A stretch of DNA of 64,000 nucleotides, taken from the NCBI GenBank assembly GCA_021229015.1, contig CM037785.1:1332080-1396079 (forward strand), in the 5' to 3' direction. A model generated the notes under the pieces. The model ran no database searches, had not been told where the DNA came from, and was given only the letters and a program-made list of their open reading frames with translations. The translations under genes and the position numbers were made by a program. This document shows positions 57,701 through 64,000 of this stretch, piece after piece (the first letter of the stretch is position 1; each line of letters begins with the position of its first letter). Source of the DNA: Solen grandis. Lineage: Eukaryota > Mollusca > Bivalvia > Adapedonta > Solenidae.

Positions 57701-60700
57701 GTCCAGTGACCAAGAACCATAATTCTACCTGGTCCAATGTTTGAACTATCTCCCTTTTGAACGAGTAAGAGAAGTGCAGTGACAAAAACTAGGGTACTAC
57801 CGTGTCATATTTTTTTTTATTATCATCCTAATTTAATAAAATTTAATCCCAGACCGTTACTCATTTACTTTTTGGGATAAGGGCTTGATATCCGACATAC
57901 TTTCTCCATTAATGAATGCCTTTCAATTCATATCATTGATTTGACGTTTTACCCCCTTGCGTACTGATTGGCCAAATGGCTCACCTCATCGAAATTTTTT
58001 TTTTGGGGGGGGGGGGGGGGGCGTTCAACTCCCGACGCGACACGGTGCTGATTGGCGTTAGGCTTCTAGTACTAGCTTTAATTCAAAGTAAATACCCATT
58101 TCTGTTTAAAGTAAACATATGAGGATATTTAAACCATTTAATCAGATAACGTGAGCTATCACGATTTATCTATCAATATCAGTCTTCTATATTTAGATAT
58201 TCTTTTCTTCGAATACTTTTCACTTTGTAACGAGAATTGTATTATAATGTTTAAGCTAGTTATCAAAAATTGCAATCTCATTAAAATCAGATCCAGTATG
58301 CAAACCACATCGTATAGAGGGTCGTCTCAGATTGACCTTTGAATTAGCCAATCAAATCGGAAGCTACGGAATCGATCGGTATATCAGGGGGAAGTAACCG
58401 CATCAATCTCACCATTCTACAATGTAGAGGTGACGTCACGCTCCTCGTCTTACTAATAAGATAGCGTAGTGGTTTATTTTGCGGGCACAATGCAATCTCA
58501 CAATAGCGTAGAAAGATGTCTAAGCGGCCGGGAGAGCGGTTGTTCATTCGCCCTGTAAGCAAAAGGCCCCGGGTTCGAGTCCCGGTCAAGCTTCACATTA
58601 TTCTCACCCTGTAACAAATGTTTTACCGAAGTCAGCTAGAAACGCGCTATTTAATTTGTTTAAAATCGAGCACTTGTTTATGCATATTAATTACTTAAAA
58701 GGTCAATCTGACGTGACCCCTAATGCGATGATGTCAGATCCTAATCGCGGATAGTGGAGGAGTGCAAATTAGGATGTGCTTTTAATGAGATTGCAAAAAT
58801 GGTTAACATGGATATATCAACGTAGCATACAAACTAGCAGCACGGTGACCTATCGAGTTTTGTAACCAGCAAACTATTTTGATATAAGATACTAATATGT
58901 GAAAATCAAAAACATTTCTATTGGATGAGATCCTTAAGAAATGTTGATCACTGGCTAATAAGGAAGTGATGGGCCCCTCTTACCAGGTGATACATGTGAC
59001 AATTTGCTTTTCTGACACTGTGATAACAAATGAAATGGTAACTTTAAATAATCATGTGTATTGTTCTGTAGGAGGGGTATAAACATTTTTATTGCTTATG
59101 GAAACTTAATTTTCATAAAATTAATATATAATTCTTAACAAGAAGTATTATAGAAAGAAAAAAACCTAAGTTTTTTTTTTAATTCACACATATAAAAAAA
59201 CTAACCTGGATAGATTTTCCCCATAATGTTTCACACCACACAGTTGAATTTTCTTCAAGAACAGCGGAATAGTTTTATCAAAAACACAATTATTGTTTTC
59301 AGAATCTTGCATTATTAGATTTTTACAGGTTTAGATGAAGAACAACACCTTCATATGCTGGTCTTTCAGACAGATTTCTCTAATCTTGAACAGGTTGACT
59401 GTTTGGTAAAAGGGGACACGGGCGTTCCTGTCTAGGGGTCCATTTCACTAGACTACGAACAAATTTGATCTTAGTCCTAAACTGTGTCCTCTTATTTTTA
59501 TTTGCCTACATCCCTGCATTATACGAACTCATCAAGAATGATGATATTTTACATCTGTGAATTTATGGTTTAGTGAAACGGGCCCACGTTGTTTCAGTTC
59601 CGGCTACCCCACAACCACGGGAGCTCTCATGGCGAGACCCGCATCACCCGGAAGGCCTATTTTCAAAACATTCTCTACAGTAGAATGATGGATGATGCAT
59701 TTAAACAGACGGCCGAACTCGAACGGGAAAGCGGACAACAACTTTTTGAGTAAATGGGATTTAATTTGACTTGAACACTTTTCATGCTCTAAACGGAATA
59801 AAATGTCTTCTTTTTGTTTGCTTATTTTTCATGAGAAAGACAATTTTTTGCCGAAATAACAAAAATACCATCAACTGTACTCCGATTTTTCCTAAAGCCA
59901 TATTGAAAATCATTCAGTATATTATAGTCATTTGACCACTGTAATAATCTTTTATTAATTATACTAGAGAAAATTTTAGAAAATATACTAGTCAAAGCTA
60001 TGCCTCTATAATTATTTACCTCACTTAAATTTCCTTTCTTAGGAACAGGAACAATAATGCCCTTTGTCCAACTGTCAGGATAAATACCCATTGAAAATAT
60101 ATGGTTAAACAATTCACATAACAGAGGTGACAATATATCAACACAGTCAATAAATAACTCCGGTATTAGTTATCATACCCAGCCTTTTACCCCTCTTTAA
60201 AGATATATGGCTGAATTAACTTCATCAACAACAATTTCTCGATCCAAAATATCTAAAGACTCTGTAAATGTGTACTCATTTAATTCATTTTCAACGGTAT
60301 CATTTTTAAAATGGTTAACATTTGGAAATAGTTCACTAAAATGATCATAAAAATCATCAACAGATATATCAGAGTTTTTATTGTTTCTACCTTTAATCTT
60401 TTTAATTTCATTCCAAAACTTATTCGGATTAGACTTAGCCATATTATGCAAATCTTGCCTTTGTTTATAATTAAATAATGTCTTGGCCCTTCGAATAATA
60501 TTTCTGTAATTCCGACGCTTACTTTTAAGTTCATTCAAATCATCATTAGATCTGGTGCTACGATACTTTTTACAGGATTCTCGAAAATCTCTTCTTGCTT
60601 TCTCACAATCACCATTAAACCATTTATTTCTCACTTTTCTAAATGTTTTCTTGTTACAGTTTTCGGAATTATCAGTAAAAATACCAAATACTTGGCATGC

Positions 60701-63700
60701 TTGTTCATATAGGGTATTTGAAAATATATGTATTCCCCCATCAATAGATAATGTAAGTTTTTTTTCTTTTATTAACAATTGTGTTTAAACAGTCTAGTTT
60801 ACTAGACACTTTTCCGTTAAAAAAACTTTAGATTTATCATACATTAACTTATGTGTATGTCTGTTAACTTCATTATCTAGCTTTTCATTAAAATTCAATA
60901 ATAAATTTACCTGAATTGGAGCATGTGAGGAACACGCCTGCAAAATTATTAATAAAGGGAAACAATTCACCAGTACACAGAAAATAATCTATCAAACTAT
61001 TACCCTGTGTACACATATACGTACAACTGCCCACCCCGCTATCATCACCTACACGTCCATTAACTATCCTGAGACCACTAGATAAACACAGGTTAATAAC
61101 CTTCTTTCCAGAAGAATTAACATTTTTGTCCAATGAGAAACGACGCGAAAAACCCGCATCATTAAAATCGTCATCGTGGCCTATATTCAAAAAACTATCT
61201 ACCCGCCCAGAATTTACAGAATAGTCGAGCCTATCACCACATCTGACAAGATCGCCTATTACTGATACGTAACCTAAATTACTGTAAATCCTAACATCAT
61301 TCTACCAGTAAGCAGTGTAAAACTTACTTGTGTGTGTTAATAGAAACTGTCGCGATCGTCTTTTAAACATTCCTTAACGCCAGAGGATTAGAAAGAACGA
61401 AATTTACATTAAAGTAAATCAAGTACTTATTTAATGTTTCTAAACCAGGCCATGCAGCTACTTAGAAATTGGATCAGAAAGCGACCAGCTGATTCGTACT
61501 ACTATAGCAGATCTAGCCGAACAGAAAGCTGATTTTGAGGTACTGGATAAAAAGGCACAAAGCAGAAGGTATCCGATGTTCACATATCCGGATGGTTATA
61601 TTTTTGTACACGATAAACACGGAGGGATTCTCAAAGCAGAAAAGATGTTGCAAGCATTTCAGGTAGAGGCGATGCAGATTTATTTTTCAAATTCAAATTG
61701 AAATCACCAAATATTCATTTTCATTTCTTTCGACTCTTCGTGTGATTTTTTTAAATATATCTTTTAGCTAATAAGTCTATTGCTGAAATCAAGGGGGGTG
61801 GGGTGAGAGGGGTATACGAAAAAATTCATTATACACCTGATGGCAGTTGGTCCATAGAAGGGGTTGCCCATTTGTAAGATGGAAAGGGGGGGGGGCTTCG
61901 CCCCCAAAAGCCTCAAAACAAGTGGAGGTTAAAAGAGTAAAAAGCGTCAATCAAAGCATTTTCAGGGATACAATCAAAACAATCAGTTAAGGTAGAGCCA
62001 CTCTAATAGACTCTTTCCAGATCTTAATAAAGTATAATCTGAATCAGTATTGTTATACTGATAAAAATCTAAGATTTCAAGAAAATTTATCGTCATTTTA
62101 TAAAGAAGGTATAGATATTTGCATTACCCTGCCCCCAGTTCGCCTTTTATGATCGAAATGAAAACATACCATCGGATTATATTAAATATATGGTTAATAA
62201 TTAGTTACCAAAACCATAAATACATGTGTGTTAAAGATTATATGTTTAGATCATGCATAATAGATATACGCGTGTATCGAACTTTTCTCATACGTGGAAG
62301 TTGAAAAGTATTAAAAAAAAAATTAACGTGAATCATTTTGAACAATAAATTTGATTCGTGCGATATTAAGGTTTTATTTATAGATATTTAAAATAATAAG
62401 GCCCCCCCCCCCCCTTCCAGTTTTTACTGCATTTTGAGGATGACATTTTCTTGACCTACTTGTAGGCCTTCAGCACCTGATAATAACTACACCACTGTTG
62501 TTCATTAATTATTTATATCACTCGATCGTTCCATGTTAATACCCATTTTCGTTTAGCTTTATAGAGAAAAAAAAATGAAAGAAGTAAATAAAGGAATCCA
62601 ACGAGTATAAATATTACTTTAACTTAAAGAGGATTTTTTTTTTTACTTTTTCATACATTTCTTTTCAAAATCACGGGAATTATGAACTTCCTCGTTGCCC
62701 CTTCATCTCAAAACTGATTCTCATCAAATGTTACATACTTTTTTTACTAAGTTAAAAGCACAAACATAAAGACACGGTCGTGTCATTACTTAAGGTATAT
62801 CTACATTCAATTAAGATGTAGGCCTACCATGATTTTTTTTTTTTTTTTTAGGTAAGTCTTGTTTTTAAAATACCGGTTTATAATAATAAAAATGTATATT
62901 GGGAAAATAATTATTAAATTGTTTATTTTATCTAAAACGAAAAATACTTGTCTTTTCTTAACTTGTTTTATTAACTTTATGAATACGCAGAGCCAGTTTA
63001 CGAAATATGGCGGTGTAATAAGAGACGAAGAACCTGTTACTGACGTCATTCCAAACGATGACGTCATCGTAAAGACAAGCAAACGGAGATATAAGTGTAA
63101 GAATGTTGTCCTGACACTAGGGCCTTGGTCGGGTAAATTTATTCGCTCCCTTGGGCTGATCTTACCGCTACAGGTAACTTATTATTATACACTTTGAATT
63201 TAAACATAACTGTTTGTTTGTATGTGTTATGTCTATGAATTACTAACAATAATTCATCTTTCTAAACTTTCAACTATCTTAGTACAAAACAAACAAAGAA
63301 ATAACGTTAACGACGTCACTTAGAAACGACGTCACAATTATCTAAAAGAGAACAATATCACATTTCTTCTGTGTTTTAAAAGAGATAGTAAATAACTGTG
63401 TTTCGACTTTAACCAAAGCATCTATTATATATAGTGTTTATTATTTCTTGTGATCTAAGATGAAATCTTTCAGTCATAATGGCAACCCCCTTGATCGTTT
63501 TGGATGGTCTCTAGTTTGTATTTGTTTTCAGTCAATGGTTTCTTATTAACCTGTCCCATAGTGTCATATCTGATGGTCTGGATGTCAGTTAGGTTGTTTT
63601 GAGGTTCTTCAGTCTGGTTTTTTGTTCTGTCGTTGGTGGTGTTTCCTTTCAGGCATACGCAGTAGATGCTCTCTCCAATGGTCATTTTCAAGATTTTTTT

Positions 63701-64000
63701 TAAAAATGTTGATGCATCTCTGTAAGCTGTTCGTCCATCAGATTTACGTTGTGCCTTAATGCTGGATCCATGTTTGTCAATGATTGTATAATGTTCATGT
63801 TCATATGCTGTTCACCATTTATTCTTTTTCCTCTTCTTGAGAAGTACTTTTCCCCCTATTTTGTATTCACATTCCATAGTTAAATAGGATGTCTGTGTTG
63901 GTTATCCCATTTCTCCTTGTATTGGTTGTCTTTGTTGGTGATTTCTTTCTCCATTTTACTTTTGTTTGTTTGTGACAGACCTGGGTAATCTAGTTTTGTA
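54647..64000 (+). CDS. PIPOX: PIPOX, peroxisomal sarcosine/pipecolate oxidase (5' part)
   Basis: Coding exons 54647-54757, 59598-59749, 61449-61662 and 62991-63173 give 220 aa in one frame; human PIPOX is 390 aa, so the C-terminal 45% and any peroxisome signal lie beyond the window. The enzyme is a flavoprotein that oxidises sarcosine or L-pipecolate and makes hydrogen peroxide. The N-terminus holds the FAD dinucleotide-binding motif ([20 protein letters not shown]), followed by the conserved [18 protein letters not shown], which lies near the flavin in the MSOX family. Later segments [30 protein letters not shown] and [18 protein letters not shown] align with the human sequence. All four junctions are GT-AG with matching phases. 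Another monomeric sarcosine oxidase-like paralogue cannot be excluded. Confidence 0.93.
55987..56690. repeat. 43/44-bp palindromic minisatellite, 16 units
   Basis: Units start GACATT at 55987, 56031, 56074, 56117, 56160, 56204, 56247, 56291, 56335, 56378, 56422, 56465, 56509, 56552, 56596 and, after an A-rich interruption, 56652. Each contains GACATTCA-AAATC-TGAATGTC (8-bp arms). Neighbours join through TGAATGTCGC-GT-GCGACATTCA (10-bp arms). The hexamer GACATT occurs once forward and three times reversed per unit. Located in PIPOX intron 1, 1.2 kb past exon 1. Confidence 0.95.
56691..58514. other. PIPOX intron 1, right part
   Basis: A diverged two-monomer segment in the style of family D lies at about 57430-57800 (GTCATATTGTTTTTGTCC, GGGAACATAACTC, GTGACCAAGAACCATAAT). 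A run of about 16 G is at 58007-58022. No exon is seen. Confidence 0.4.
58515..58600 (+). repeat. tRNA-Thr-like sequence, probable SINE head
   Basis: GGCCGGGAGAGCGGTTGTTC is A-box-like; GCCCTGTAAGCAAAAGG occupies the anticodon region with TGT; CCGGGTTCGAGTCCCGG forms a perfect T-arm. The 3' TCAAGCT does not pair with the 5' end and the anticodon stem is broken, so a functional tRNA is unlikely. Confidence 0.5.
59436..59585. mobile_element. Small MITE abutting PIPOX exon 2
   Basis: Imperfect 15-bp terminal inverted repeats GGGTCCATTTCACTA and TAGTGAAACGGGCCC, 150 bp apart. No clear target duplication is seen. The right end is 12 nt before the first base of exon 2, so only ACGTTGTTTCAG lies between. 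Confidence 0.6.
59598..59749 (+). CDS. PIPOX: PIPOX coding exon 2
   Basis: Acceptor TTGTTTCAG, donor GTAAAT inside GAGTAA, phase 2. Encodes [20 protein letters not shown], then [15 protein letters not shown] and [15 protein letters not shown] ends 12 nt upstream. Confidence 0.93.
59822..61260 (-). pseudogene. LINE fragment (endonuclease and N-terminal RT), antisense in PIPOX intron 2
   Basis: In minus order: [40 protein letters not shown] and [20 protein letters not shown], then DYFLCTGEL (endonuclease); the SDH motif is changed to SSHAPI in a shifted frame. Then [20 protein letters not shown] and [20 protein letters not shown] (linker), and [39 protein letters not shown] and [16 protein letters not shown] (reverse transcriptase 5' half). 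The YADD half and the 3' end are missing. Confidence 0.85.
61449..61662 (+). CDS. PIPOX: PIPOX coding exon 3
   Basis: Acceptor AAACCAG, donor GTAGAG, phase 0 end. Encodes [20 protein letters not shown], then [20 protein letters not shown] and [13 protein letters not shown]. Confidence 0.92.
61663..62990. other. PIPOX intron 3
   Basis: Poly-G near 61886 and poly-C at 62403-62414. No repeat family is recognised and no extra exon is needed. Confidence 0.5.
62991..63173 (+). CDS. PIPOX: PIPOX coding exon 4
   Basis: Acceptor ATACGCAG, donor GTAACT. Encodes [19 protein letters not shown], then [19 protein letters not shown] and [15 protein letters not shown]. Upstream is a T-rich tract from 62829. 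Confidence 0.93.
63174..64000. other. PIPOX intron 4 (incomplete)
   Basis: The remaining PIPOX exons are not reached. The ORF at 63470-63691 on minus has no similarity I can name; its T- and G-rich composition hints at a repeat. Confidence 0.4.

Noticed and set aside
58515..58600. Functional tRNA-Thr gene
   Set aside because: The T-arm is perfect but the acceptor and anticodon stems do not pair; a SINE head is more likely.
63470..63691. 73-aa minus-strand ORF near the right edge
   Set aside because: Low-complexity composition and no motif that would support a retroelement or host gene assignment.

Overview
This is eukaryotic nuclear DNA, AT-rich with long introns and many interspersed repeats. 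The repeat families (HINE-like elements with tandem repeats of about 160 bp, tRNA-derived SINEs, TTAA-flanked MITEs, CR1/L2-like LINE fragments) are of the kind seen in bivalve molluscs, probably a heterodont clam. Species is not determined; this is recognition, not a database result.

Three host genes can be reconstructed exon by exon. (1) TTC33, minus strand, coding exons between 20348 and 7760: four exons, about 269 aa, a small TPR protein. (2) PIF1, plus strand, 23139-39060: ten coding exons, about 630 aa, the PIF1-family 5'-3' DNA helicase, complete. All internal junctions are GT-AG with matching phases except that the exon 1 donor has two candidates. (3) PIPOX, plus strand, from 54647 past the window end: four coding exons giving 220 aa of a peroxisomal sarcosine/pipecolate oxidase of about 390 aa. 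TTC33 and PIF1 are divergent across 2.8 kb, which holds an ETS-CRE composite site, a group of inverted CCAAT boxes and a large foldback MITE.

Layout: 1-4364 is a degraded, homopolymer-rich satellite ending at a 100-N gap. 4465-7759 is TTC33 3' flank with piggyBac-like MITEs. 7760-20348 is TTC33, whose introns are packed with nested transposons. 20349-23138 is the divergent promoter region. 23139-39060 is PIF1, with a 7.3-kb intron 7 and an inverted repeat element in intron 8. 39990-42890 is a broken LINE with an inserted rolling-circle-like element. 42891-54464 is gene-poor intergenic sequence with SINEs, a MITE, microsatellites and one intact element at 52.1-53.1 kb, ending at a second 100-N gap. 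54647-64000 is PIPOX, with a palindromic 43-bp minisatellite in intron 1 and an antisense LINE fragment in intron 2.

The most interesting signal is the transposon fraction. At least five sequence-unrelated repeat families here share one plan: a 5' end starting TT(A/T), a subterminal inverted repeat, an internal array of 156-169 bp monomers in the longer ones, then the 3' subterminal repeat, a palindrome and, in four families, a TCTTGTT-like end. One family carries, in sense orientation, an endonuclease C-terminus ending in a stop codon, as expected of Helentron-type Rep-Hel-EN proteins. One copy sits in a LINE reading frame that rejoins exactly when the element is removed.
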